13,872 nt of DNA from an uncultured Ruminococcus sp. (lineage in GTDB: Bacteria; Bacillota; Clostridia; Oscillospirales; Ruminococcaceae), in assembly GCF_934476685.1 (NCBI RefSeq), contig NZ_CAKSNX010000021.1, positions 1-13,872 on the forward strand, given 5' to 3'. Of this stretch, positions 9,201 to 13,871 are shown one piece after another. A program made the position numbers and the translations under genes. How positions within the stretch are numbered: position 1 is the stretch's first letter; each line of letters opens with the position of its first letter. A model generated the notes under the pieces. It saw only the letters and a program-made list of their open reading frames with translations, did no database searches and was not told the origin of the DNA.

Positions 9201-10574
9201 ATTTGCATCTTTTGCTGTTTCATTGTATATTGTAATTTTTGCCGCACTACTTTCGGTGTCATTTCCTTTTAATTCAAATCTTCCTGCAAATCCGCCGCCT
9301 GCATTTGCGGATACGTTTATCGTCCCCGTAAGTTCATAATTTCTCAGATCAATGTCGAATTCAGCGCCCTCGGCGGCAGAGTAAACACCGAACACTCCGC
9401 CTGCACCGCTGGCTGTTGGAGTATTCGTAACCATGACATTAAGCTTTTCGCTGTTTGTATATGATACACCCTCAGCAAACTCGATTTTTGCGCCGTCCGC
9501 CTTGCCAACAAGACCGCCTGCGGCATTTTTAGTTTTTCCGTCATTTAGATTTGGTACTGTCTTTCCATTTGACTTTATCGTCCGCTCGCTGGTTATTTTA
9601 GGCATTTCTTTTATCGTCAGAACGGACCCTGTGTTCATCTGTCCGATAACGCCGCCCGCAAAATCATTTGCTGTAATGTTGCCTAAATACTTGCTTGCTG
9701 TGTCTTTACCACTTGTATCTTTGATACTTTTATCAAGCCAAAGATTTAGCTCCGAATTATTTCCCATAGTGCCGCATATGCCGCCTGCGGTATCTTCGCC
9801 GACAACGGCTGAATTATTTAGGTAGCCCACATGAATATCCGCTTTAGCGTTCTCGCCAAGATCGCCCACAACGCCGCCGTATTGGCTTGATGCATCTACA
9901 ACGATATGCCAAGTCTGCGGATCATCTTTTTTACCTGCCACAACATGATTTGCAAAAAGCGGTGCAGTACCTGTTCCGCTATTTTGGAAGTAAAAAGGCT
10001 TTTCGCTATCGCTTTCATTTTCATTTCCGTTTGTAATAACAGCGTCGGTAGTCACATAATTAAAAAGAGAAGAGTTTTCCCATGTCAGTTTAGTAAGATC
10101 GCCGTAAGGAGCTGATTCAGAAGCTTGTCCGATGGTTATTGTACCTTCAAATGGGTGTTCTTCCGTACCTATACCGCTGAAATTTTGTAATGTATAGCTG
10201 TCGCTCAAAGCAATAGAAATACTATCTTTTTCATTATAGCCGACAAAGTTTCCGTTAGCGTCTGTCAGTGTTCCGTTTACATAGTTTACTAAAGCATCAC
10301 CGGTAGTTATATTTATATCTTTAGCGGTATCTCTGTATCGAGGCTCCGCCGCTGCTGCTTTCATAGTTGCGTCCGGGATAAGACTGCTGATCTTGCTTAT
10401 GATGTCAAGATCAGGAATATTATCCGCTATCTGCTGCATTGGCATACCGGTAGTCATGACCGCCGCCGCTATCACAAAAGCAGAAATGCGGCGCAGCAAG
10501 CCTTTATGTTCTCGTCTGAAATTACTTTCAGTCTGAGTATTTTTTCCTTTCCTTTTAAGTATTTTATGGTTCAT
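201..10574 (-). CDS. Giant secreted GLUG-like repeat surface protein (3457 aa)
   Basis: Probable extracellular adhesin or fibre protein; the ligand is unknown. It starts at an ATG with a good AGGAG site 8 nt upstream that overlaps the stop of the preceding gene, so coupled translation is likely. The N-terminus is basic (residues 1-29) with a hydrophobic stretch at 30-46, a signal peptide or anchor; a possible cleavage region is the AAAA at 73-76. About 20 GGxxG motifs cluster at 233-514, 967-1050 and 2184-2494, with a stray near 1829. Solenoid-entry motifs recur: GLF at 821, 1294 and 2125; FNGNGHKI at 775-782; GTYNDPFII at 1581-1589. This pattern is typical of GLUG-motif and related right-handed beta-helix surface proteins. 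Residues from about 2560 to 3457 lack the repeat and look like other beta domains. No LPxTG, C-terminal membrane segment, SLH or GW domain was seen, so attachment is unexplained. It may bind the three small proteins encoded upstream. Confidence 0.93.
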   Translation of the reverse strand: MNHKILKRKGKNTQTESNFRREHKGLLRRISAFVIAAAVMTTGMPMQQIADNIPDLDIISKISSLIPDATMKAAAAEPRYRDTAKDINITTGDALVNYVNGTLTDANGNFVGYNEKDSISIALSDSYTLQNFSGIGTEEHPFEGTITIGQASESAPYGDLTKLTWENSSLFNYVTTDAVITNGNENESDSEKPFYFQNSGTGTAPLFANHVVAGKKDDPQTWHIVVDASSQYGGVVGDLGENAKADIHVGYLNNSAVVGEDTAGGICGTMGNNSELNLWLDKSIKDTSGKDTASKYLGNITANDFAGGVIGQMNTGSVLTIKEMPKITSERTIKSNGKTVPNLNDGKTKNAAGGLVGKADGAKIEFAEGVSYTNSEKLNVMVTNTPTASGAGGVFGVYSAAEGAEFDIDLRNYELTGTINVSANAGGGFAGRFELKGNDTESSAAKITIYNETAKDANSDVDFKVKSNKGTVGGIIGKILNVNGNLKNTFTIKNVKTELTLNGDNSQNGGGIVGDLGWYRESKGRTYLKIDGTNNITINKGEAKGNTGGIAYSVYSSFLDICGKNTISGNVRSGVVDKVVDCNNKGSGDYYGSVVRFSGKTDLSGVEDVKTALLVNLQTDGGKDDGLIYALGSGSDYDSDTGTGWTYIRPTDATKKIEDVAPWGQVIRLVNKQTIEKAGVVEYNETKHTVTLKDCQTNTNGEYEINNAVDFMKLALCIQHNTATKNGAFTTSGCDTSASILKNKITLTGDVDLRGTGLRGLTRDDGGNTEFTGTFNGNGHKITLAIGEAYGYRGDANTLAKNEAGKDNGNTGAVYDHKYQGLFAKVSNATIKDLTLDGSICIEANIDDIYCGAAAAQFSGNTIAENVKSNVNIIMRKGEQRIDVGTIFGVDSATANVTLNNCTSNFDMTLAGRANSSYNGVSAGTIGHVKNLGSNVTVNGMTISGKLANSIDRKTDGDKTYYFYGYGGLIGIVEHQSKKHEITLNNVKVSDFTITDNSNNNGTGGLLGGSWNNVNVTIGNNSADGSGVTISNSEITVGKTSVTKTIGGLVTSSYGYWQVNSLKYSNSSITDSSSSIVGLIVGKGYEDRTLPNITETDNAEINNAVEPMRLYLEITDPDAYDCAGMTYTGSANTYDEIVGRTMKERDDDDIGASGEGIVSIRTSGNVLNMTSENSNEYKPKTEFGKIHANPYTRYYYNLDYLRAKASLTGGEKATLWSAYTYAAKNIREYFKDRSTFPTDTEIDLTGLSYYPVDVDTSISLSGANVKLYNEQIQNAHGTKYSTRAYSQHYLMQCGLFRNVTKNITLTNCTISGTAAAYRNSLASAIEKLNVQGSGALICGNLEGSSTPKASLTISGLVLDGITIKNLNEADYNTANMALLVRNIGSYTETKISGVSTSGYADDEKAASALIGTAGSDKVQQMSIQFEKMCLDGRNATANVKDAAKTVFKEKYGTTSSIFTKATLIHTLQYTSEGGSSAIYNYNYDEDWAADGSAKHNVTYGKEISHSAEFAPDAGDNDQRRYLDKHAADDTNHFTSPESAEAKEVFNFSNFLPYVATAYNSATNNHEIAVNHVSKEMGDGCGTYNDPFIIDNGTTLSMVADILSGGTFSKGFSMYIDNDYLNAATKDINFEKWDSNKAKGTGHTRIEYNGSEFVAVKKSGTEWVEDTNKSITISTNEVRAYLAGAYYLVEGNDENDGTITLSDKFAGLGQAGSDYAFRGVIAGKKYNGKKMVIENPSDKPFVSVSNGCVVKDLDIKVTAQTITLTNDKNGKSGQLSYEDGTPVYGAVIGKILGGDNIIDGVSVEFPNTTIRLKTSYDNSYYKYTTLIPVGGYVGAVVNGGLVFRNMGSEKISPLSNVTFEVYKNKSNKTTDKMENYFYVNQIVGRVVNAYCFNETDSYSKVSKVLDNGENNYPIPDLNPDSKNKISFTQEEGKDKTTMVVPDSQSLFILSEITQSMCGNASTADGNYTVKNSYGEKNKTTHLAKYSAVGTDDVQQPKDFELAKNDSSGNEKALPYIISQYTAAENGNYPARAITGSGNYHYMKLAENAKYDLPNCFRGIGQLYPQEMKDEDICKNILALYGLDGNGSTINLNTNLKNHSSEWDCYYKDSNPSITKSTQNADKIGLGLFNDLYFDVSGNNDETNLKKTLNSIHDLTLSGELTQEQRDNNNKKITMTASTPLAANTGGMIGSLRYTATDITSADSREYNFWNVSLNGLTISGDRATGGFIGYVPEKSLSIYLNECSANNLKVNGTLSAAGGVIGYMLGNANLYINTLTEEPSEFNESVTSDNSSNDTDTNNVKINCGGIIGQLCESTSTSSTVKIRNVTVTATENGCIGYSEKETRGAFNGVGGAIGLAYKSNVLLINFNLKNVDMYGKNVGGLIGNANTGLTVRAYNCNVDGNGQNKLSGIQHVGGLFGYFPASGSEKVEFKEKTYLNHIDGCSVSGYMISQTTASNGAGGLIGTNNYSRNICNSKVENCTIKGGNSSSRIGGIIGNNTNGDISAYNIVVNGVTLKGSSYYGLFSGYSNSKTFKIVGWSVQGTNSPDNKIFGGTSNTTTVIPADYNGACLDENAMGEKLSDITTDNISRVNKSDDNFPYATSSPAKNIGTGAKFLTGDGTSADAVKKIIADKEDTANSSAKCYSEISTTDISNYNQLTFSTEQDILKDIPVILIDNTDEISKQINSYLSILTNDQVSNASDIKVYTANISGDDVTLSTATENLTVNCNVTDKKFTRFQAKSDKFDSDTRGQFTLIDVQYNDPTVSKSTAVVYHVYVPVITRKIYQYEFFTTAFSGTQYYPSKYTDETGTTGFNSGTKVLAENYNTPVTAYLRWAYPAETFIKDIMAGSSGLNWNYKKELSLTVNYGRTIPAGTQLVLIDKNNKNKEYYYTVTGKEEYEGLKLTLSLSNFTDSNDKAYSEATFADMVSSQLNFTKTIDESGRFVEDANGDMQVNINGEITTIRVANDSDANRFDLSTDTDYLTEDYYLTITTAKEEGVLNHQFQLTSPSSLYPNVSGKLNGAVKNNHSVQLNFADLFSNEIEVTTLDDNTNVEMTDDNNDVNISTVSTIKFNTTNATLINNLKLLLNTNSIPIYHSNHIFMNKRSVNDGAAEKIIGDTDSISIIEGDNTVTAYDKDGKVISSPSTLNYTSVSGEAATNFFEVSEQNNGAAIDLRQWLTAGGDGVAPTVKITTNFKITYSHGGIITQFPERQQSEESTNIGTFVSVRSSLAFDADDTTYSNNVSKTADDSVNRLYYRHAMTDVKLKYNAYHPVSSGGPDEDRGDGQTKANDQLGINVFDEETDTNSVIHTRGVFDASQLSAIDKKSLNIRWTIELQCKNDGYNDDLKLSDYLNSVTIKDINENELKTFKSGGLGKTKLEYSAARDNFEEPDNAGLFDVYIDLDVKTGKDLEKVKDAFYSNYRIVLTASLYEGSTAIDGSTDNDYIIYTNAHLDAKFIDKAS
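3093..4025 (-). repeat. GGxxG repeat cluster C (giant protein residues 2184-2494)
   Basis: This is the densest repeat block in the giant protein. GGMIG, GGFIG, GGVIG, GGIIG, GGAIG, GGLIG, GGLFG, GGLIG and GGIIG begin at residues 2184, 2224, 2257, 2304, 2350, 2379, 2413, 2458 and 2490, a spacing of about 29 to 47 residues. Segments between them alternate hydrophobic residues with Asn, Thr and Ser, as in beta-solenoid coils. The repeats are diverged at the DNA level, so recent unequal crossing-over is not evident. Confidence 0.8.
7425..7676 (-). repeat. GGxxG repeat cluster B (giant protein residues 967-1050)
   Basis: GGLIG at 967, GGLLG at 1004 and GGLV at 1047 form a smaller solenoid block. 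It is preceded by GTIFG (885), GTIG (924) and the entry-type segment YQGLFAKV followed by IKDLTLDGSI near 819-840. The block is flanked on the C-terminal side by a non-repetitive stretch that includes a Tyr- and Asp-rich region around 1180-1250. Confidence 0.7.
9033..9878 (-). repeat. GGxxG repeat cluster A (giant protein residues 233-514)
   Basis: GGVVG, GGICG, GGVIG, GGLVG, GGVFG, GGFAG, GGIIG and GGIVG begin at residues 233, 264, 307, 353, 392, 427, 473 and 510. The spacing of about 30 to 46 residues matches cluster C, so the two blocks probably descend from one duplicated solenoid module. They flank three less regular modules in the middle of the protein. Confidence 0.8.
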
Positions 10575-10582
10575 CTATTTTT

Positions 10583-10588
10583 CTCCTT
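10583..10588 (-). promoter_or_regulatory. Ribosome site of the giant gene overlapping the upstream stop codon
   Basis: AAGGAG on the minus strand, 8 nt before the ATG, shares bases with the TAA stop of the preceding gene (10587-10589). A ribosome ending on the 336-aa protein is thus positioned to start on the giant, which suggests translational coupling. Confidence 0.85.
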
Positions 10589-11597
10589 ATGCAGGTGTAA
10601 ATTCTGTTTTAACATATTCCTCGCTGAATTCGTCAAGGGCTGTGCCGTTTTTCTGATAAAAATGCACAGCATAACGGCTGACAGCATTCTCAGCAGTTGT
10701 ATCAACAGGGAATGTAATTATCGTTTTATCGTCGTTTTCTGTTTTTTTATACCCGCTTAATATTTCAAGATCATTTTTATCCAATTCAAGTTTAGCATTA
10801 TCATACGTCAGAGTAATTGTACCTTTTCCCACGCCGCTGATAACGTAATTGTATGCGTCGAAATCTGTCGGCTTTGTGCCCGTGATATTGTCGGTAAATT
10901 CTCCGCTCCATTCAAGGCTTTGGCTGCTTCGTGAAACAGCCCTGAGTTTACCGCTTATTGCCTTTATATCATCGTATTTTCCGACAGGCGTAGCAGTTAT
11001 TTCTACTGCATACTGCGGCGTTGACAATGCTTCAGGGTCGCAGTGCAGTATAAATTTCAGCTTGGTCTTTGTATTGGCGGGCAATACAAAGAGATCGCTT
11101 TCTCCATCATTTGTTAAAGGTCCTTTAAGAGTAGTTACTGTGCTTGAAATACTATTCAAACAATAAGTATCGCTTTCATCACCAGCCAAAAGATAAGTAA
11201 GCCTATACTTATCACTTGTTGTTTCAGAGGCAATGTCTGTACCATCGTAATTCACAAGTTTCGCTGTTATGCGAAAAAAAATGTCTGAGCCGTATACGCC
11301 CATGCCGTTTCTATCATAATTGCATACGTCGATAGTCACAGCAGGGTCGGCGGTATTTTCCGCAAAGCCTATACGCTGAACTTCTGAACCACTCACATAC
11401 AAATATCGTGACGAAAAAAGCATCTCATCGCTTTCGGAAAGTGAGATAACTCTTTTCGACTGCGTAGTACCCATGTATGCCGCATAGGTAGCCGCCCCGC
11501 TTAAAAGTACGACGACTATTATCAGCCATACGGTTATCCACGAATTTCTTAGTATTTTGAGTTTCTTTTTTATTCTGTCGATAATTTCGTTATTCAA
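10587..11597 (-). CDS. TasA/camelysin-like secreted or anchored protein (336 aa)
   Basis: Third gene of the operon. Residues 1-19 are basic (IDRIKKKLKILRNS), followed by a hydrophobic segment at 21-41 ending in SGAATYAAYMGTTQSK. This resembles the SipW-processed signal of TasA, where cleavage falls between two Ala residues; by analogy the cut here would be after Ala39. The exterior domain is beta-rich. Residues 166-182 (ESDLFVLPANTKTKLKF) look like the strand following the PG-x-x-G step in TasA-type folds. A second domain, about 215-336, begins after a Ser-rich link and includes YVISGVGKGTITLTYDNAKL (251-270). The start is TTG: no ATG precedes the hydrophobic segment, and AAAGGGGG lies 11 nt upstream. 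It differs in sequence from the other two small proteins and may be the linker or base subunit next to the giant. It could instead remain membrane-anchored. Confidence 0.88.
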   Translation of the reverse strand: MNNEIIDRIKKKLKILRNSWITVWLIIVVVLLSGAATYAAYMGTTQSKRVISLSESDEMLFSSRYLYVSGSEVQRIGFAENTADPAVTIDVCNYDRNGMGVYGSDIFFRITAKLVNYDGTDIASETTSDKYRLTYLLAGDESDTYCLNSISSTVTTLKGPLTNDGESDLFVLPANTKTKLKFILHCDPEALSTPQYAVEITATPVGKYDDIKAISGKLRAVSRSSQSLEWSGEFTDNITGTKPTDFDAYNYVISGVGKGTITLTYDNAKLELDKNDLEILSGYKKTENDDKTIITFPVDTTAENAVSRYAVHFYQKNGTALDEFSEEYVKTEFTPA

Positions 11598-11608
11598 AAT
11601 AACAGCCG

Positions 11609-11616
11609 CCCCCTTT
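11609..11616 (-). promoter_or_regulatory. Ribosome site supporting a TTG start
   Basis: AAAGGGGG on the minus strand lies 11 nt before the TTG codon. No in-frame ATG is available before the hydrophobic segment, so this site decides the start of the 336-aa protein. The weak start codon and long spacing may lower its yield relative to its neighbours. Confidence 0.6.
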
Positions 11617-11639
11617 CTCTGTATTATTGCGTTATTGCC

Positions 11640-12506
11640 TTAATCTATGCTCTCTATGCTCTTTCTTGCGGTGATATAGAGCATATCGGTCTCTTTATTA
11701 TTAGTTAGGTTTTTGCCTGCCCATTTTATTTTGAGCACATAGTAATCTACAAAGCCTACGTCGCCGACTTTTCCCGTTACAGGCAGCCCTTTTACCTGCC
11801 AGTACAGTGGCTCGGCATATTCGTTGACTTTATCATAGCTTTCATAATTATGCGAATGAAACGTTGTACTACCATCGATATTTTCATCGCCGTTGCCAAT
11901 GGTATGACTTCCATTGTTTTTAGCGTTCAAAAAGCCGCCTTTGCCAGTAACGTTTCCCTGCCTTTTATCAGATGAATTAGATGTCTGATACGGATAATAA
12001 TAAGTATTTCCGTCAAGTTCAGACTTGTATTCTGCTATCTCATAGCCGCTTTCTGCCGCAGGCTTTGCGGTTATGCCTTTTGAAATAACGTCTTCATATT
12101 TTTTGCTGTCGACGCGGTACAGCTCATAATCAAAATCTATATTTGTGGTTCTTGCTATTTGAAGATCATATTTTGAAAGATATTTACCGGTAACACAAAA
12201 CACATATGTACCCTCTGTTATGAGCGTTTGGTTGTTCTCATCAAGATATTCCTGAACGTTGATGTTTGAAAGGTCAATCATCTCAACAGGCTCTTCGTTG
12301 CCCGCACCTATTTTAATAGTAGTCGGGGCGTTTATCTTTATTACCGTTGCCGTTTTGCGCTCGCTCGTGAACCATGCAAATACCGGCAGTCCTATCACCA
12401 GCACCAGCGTTATAACGGCTGCGGCGGAAGCCTGTATCTTCTTTGAGTGTGAAAGTCCTTTCCATTTCAGCTGTATCGTTTTCATTAGTTCTTTGAATTT
12501 TATCAC
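11640..12506 (-). CDS. SipW-type signal (FAWFT) secreted protein (288 aa)
   Basis: Second gene of the operon. It has a long basic N-terminus (1-25), a hydrophobic segment at 26-45, and FAWFT at residues 43-47, the kind of Ala-aromatic signature seen at the SipW cleavage site in TasA/camelysin-type proteins; the likely cut is after Ala44. The mature part starts SERKTATVIKINAPTTIKIG, two probable beta-strands. A Gly/Asn-rich loop (about 174-205) and a C-terminal strand region with YWQVKGLPVTG (225-235) and VDYYVLKIKWAG (243-254) follow. The GTG start is chosen because GGAGGTG sits 10 nt upstream; the next in-frame ATG (codon 8) has only a weak site. No catalytic motif is seen. It is probably a fibre subunit or accessory exported with its neighbours. 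A permanently anchored protein is the main alternative. Confidence 0.88.
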   Translation of the reverse strand: MIKFKELMKTIQLKWKGLSHSKKIQASAAAVITLVLVIGLPVFAWFTSERKTATVIKINAPTTIKIGAGNEEPVEMIDLSNINVQEYLDENNQTLITEGTYVFCVTGKYLSKYDLQIARTTNIDFDYELYRVDSKKYEDVISKGITAKPAAESGYEIAEYKSELDGNTYYYPYQTSNSSDKRQGNVTGKGGFLNAKNNGSHTIGNGDENIDGSTTFHSHNYESYDKVNEYAEPLYWQVKGLPVTGKVGDVGFVDYYVLKIKWAGKNLTNNKETDMLYITARKSIESID

Positions 12507-12516
12507 TTGACTGCCG

Positions 12517-12523
12517 CACCTCC
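12517..12523 (-). promoter_or_regulatory. Strong ribosome site that decides a GTG start
   Basis: GGAGGTG on the minus strand lies in the 25-nt gap between the first and second genes, 10 nt before GTG. This favours the 288-aa reading over a later ATG start. Confidence 0.85.
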
Positions 12524-12531
12524 AATGCGAA

Positions 12532-13533
12532 TCAGTTTACTGAATTTACTGAGCTTACTGGGCTGACTGTCATTTCTGCCATGAGAAACATTATATAGTC
12601 GCCGATGTCCTCGTCAGCGTTGTTATACTGTATACTCAGCGTGGAATAATGCTGAGTTATGTATTCCTGCGCAAGTTTATCGCCCTTATAGCCTTTCAAA
12701 AAGCCGCTCGGGTTTTCGTTTAGCTTTTTCAGCACCTCATTTGTGCCATTCTTTGTTTCACATATTACGCCCTTGCTGGAATTTGCCAAAACCGCTTCGC
12801 CAAGCGTTTCAGGCCACACCCAATAAACGGTCACTTCATAAGGCTGAAGTTCGCCGCTGCTATTTTCGGCGAATTTTATCTCTTCTTTAAAATCATCATC
12901 TATCATGTCAGAATAATATTTTCCGTCATAATGTCTGAAAAAAAGTATGTGGCTGTCAACGTAGTCTGCCAGCATTTTATCACTCTCGCCAAGTGCAGTT
13001 GGTGAAGGTTCTGCATCATAATCAGTTTTTCCGTCCGTTGTCGGGTACTGTTTTTTATATGGTGTGATCTTCAAATTATAGTTGACTTTTATAGTCTGCT
13101 GTTCTTTCGGAACTATCCAAAAGTGTAGAGCACCATGACTTCCCGGGTGGATACCGGTGTCATCTTCATTAGTTTCGCTGTCTTTATAGTTATTCGCATT
13201 GTTATCCTTAGTCACTAACCACTGTATGCTCTGTCCATCGGCGGTAGTAAGCACACCGCTGTCAGAATTAAGCCTTTTATATGATGAGTCGAGGTAGCTG
13301 TCTAAAAAGCCTTCAGTACCCTCTGTTTTAAGCTCAAAAGGCATCGCTGTCGACTTCATATCGCCGCCCGTAACATCATCGTTTTTATTCATGGTGAACC
13401 ATGCAAATGTATAGACAAAAATAATCAAACACAGCATCACGGCAGAAGATGCAAATTTTATAAAAGCGGCTCTGCGTTTATTTTTATCAGCGTTAATAGC
13501 GGGGGTTTTTGCATTTGCATTTTTAGTTTTCAT
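12532..13533 (-). CDS. TasA/camelysin-like SipW-type secreted protein (333 aa), first gene
   Basis: Lead gene of the operon. It has a basic N-terminus (1-26), a hydrophobic segment at about 24-46, and FAWFT at residues 43-47, the same residue numbers as in the next gene's product; the predicted cut is after Ala44. The mature part carries two hallmarks of TasA/camelysin-like domains. One is a PG-x-x-G-x-x-x-F step followed by alternating strands (GIHPGSHGALHFWIVP, 127-142, then VNYNLKITPYK). The other is a YEVTVYWVWPETL segment (232-244). The ATG start has GAGGTG 9 nt upstream and a canonical promoter about 36 nt upstream of that start. The frame stays open to a TTG at 13725, but that extension overlaps the promoter and is rejected. 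The C-terminus ends in a short repeat, SVNSVN. It is probably the most highly expressed subunit, given its position and signals. Confidence 0.9.
   Translation of the reverse strand: MKTKNANAKTPAINADKNKRRAAFIKFASSAVMLCLIIFVYTFAWFTMNKNDDVTGGDMKSTAMPFELKTEGTEGFLDSYLDSSYKRLNSDSGVLTTADGQSIQWLVTKDNNANNYKDSETNEDDTGIHPGSHGALHFWIVPKEQQTIKVNYNLKITPYKKQYPTTDGKTDYDAEPSPTALGESDKMLADYVDSHILFFRHYDGKYYSDMIDDDFKEEIKFAENSSGELQPYEVTVYWVWPETLGEAVLANSSKGVICETKNGTNEVLKKLNENPSGFLKGYKGDKLAQEYITQHYSTLSIQYNNADEDIGDYIMFLMAEMTVSPVSSVNSVN
12536..12562 (-). repeat. 9-bp tandem repeat (three units) at a gene end
   Basis: Three successive units, tttactgaa, tttactgag and cttactggg on the plus strand, with a decayed fourth (ctgactgtc). 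They encode the Ser-Val-Asn/Ser tail of the 333-aa protein, up to near its stop. Nine-base units keep the frame, so slippage would only lengthen or shorten the tail. Confidence 0.7.
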
Positions 13534-13542
13534 GACAATTTT

Positions 13543-13548
13543 CACCTC
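13543..13548 (-). promoter_or_regulatory. Ribosome site of the first gene
   Basis: GAGGTG on the minus strand, 9 nt before ATG at 13531-13533. It settles the start of the 333-aa protein against a longer in-frame reading from a TTG at 13725. Confidence 0.8.
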
Positions 13549-13575
13549 GCAAAAAGGTATATTTACACATAATAT

Positions 13576-13604
13576 ATTATAGCATAGTGCAATAAAAAGG
13601 TCAA
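13576..13604 (-). promoter_or_regulatory. Proximal sigma-A-type promoter of the operon
   Basis: On the minus strand: TTGACC, a 17-base spacer, and a perfect TATAAT preceded by TGC, which gives an extended -10. The predicted start is near 13569, leaving a leader of about 36 nt with a ribosome site in the right place. This is the best promoter in the window and probably the main one for all four genes. Confidence 0.85.
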
Positions 13605-13628
13605 GTATCAAGATGTTAAGATAACTTG

Positions 13629-13642
13629 TTGTAATACTACAA
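13629..13642. promoter_or_regulatory. 14-bp dyad, possible operator
   Basis: TTGTAATACTACAA has 5-bp arms around four bases and lies about 25 bp upstream of the proximal promoter's -35 box. Its position suits an activator or regulator site. No regulator family is assigned, and chance occurrence is possible in AT-rich DNA. Confidence 0.3.
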
Positions 13643-13752
13643 TAGAAATTGGACAAAAGTTCAGAAAAAAGAAAAGAGAGATAGGCAAAGATCTGATAGA
13701 ATAAAGTCACCACAACAAAATTCAAAAGAAAAGAAGCCTACCTCTCATGACA

Positions 13753-13782
13753 AGTATAACACAAGATATGAAGTTTCGTCAA
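13753..13782 (-). promoter_or_regulatory. Distal promoter next to the inverted repeat
   Basis: On the minus strand: TTGACG, an 18-base spacer, TATACT, with TGT just before it giving an extended -10. The -35 box is 15 bp from the inner edge of the right inverted repeat. Its transcript would carry a leader of about 213 nt to the first gene and run through the proximal promoter. It stays on the operon's side of the repeat, so inversion between the repeats would not disconnect it. Confidence 0.65.
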
Positions 13783-13796
13783 TCCTTAATGAAATA

Positions 13797-13871
13797 TTGT
13801 ATTGTCAACCCCAAATAGTACAGAAATTATTTAGCCGAATGGGAAGCTTTGAATTGAACAGGAGAGAGATA
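13797..13871 (-). repeat. Right copy of the 75-bp perfect inverted repeat
   Basis: Exact reverse complement of 1-75. Read outward (plus strand) it has TTGTCA at 13802-13807, 17 bases, AATTAT at 13825-13830, then AGGAGAG at 13860-13866. A start codon would be expected at or just past the window edge. The same signals point out of the left edge, so the two flanks may carry divergently placed copies of one gene. Confidence 0.96.

Larger units (their letters stand above)
13534..13796 (-). promoter_or_regulatory. Operon leader and control region
   Basis: This non-coding stretch lies between the right inverted repeat and the first gene. It holds two minus-strand promoters (entered separately), a 14-bp dyad (13629-13642), and an imperfect hairpin. 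The hairpin pairs 13602-13609 with 13620-13628, has one bulged base, and is followed on the minus strand by CCTTTTT; it could act as a weak attenuator of the upstream promoter's transcript. The distal part is pyrimidine-rich on the minus strand. No RNA family or riboswitch is recognisable. Confidence 0.6.

Noticed and set aside
9433..9825. Plus-strand open frame of 130 codons rich in Pro and Phe
   Set aside because: It is the antisense reading of the Gly-rich GGxxG repeats (GGC/GGN codons read as GCC/NCC), so the long frame is a by-product of the repeat.
201..10574. Sortase-anchored adhesin reading of the giant protein
   Set aside because: The C-terminus ends in NAHLDAKFIDKAS with no LPxTG-like motif, hydrophobic span or basic tail.
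12313..12525. Minus-strand 70-codon frame overlapping the 288-aa gene start
   Set aside because: It is out of frame with a well-supported gene that has signal-peptide structure and its own ribosome site; the product is highly charged without a domain.
13534..13725. In-frame N-terminal extension of the first gene from a TTG at 13725, adding 64 residues
   Set aside because: It overlaps the strong proximal promoter, and its sequence is hydrophobic and AT-driven. A clean ATG with GAGGTG at the right distance begins a typical basic tail plus signal segment at 13533.
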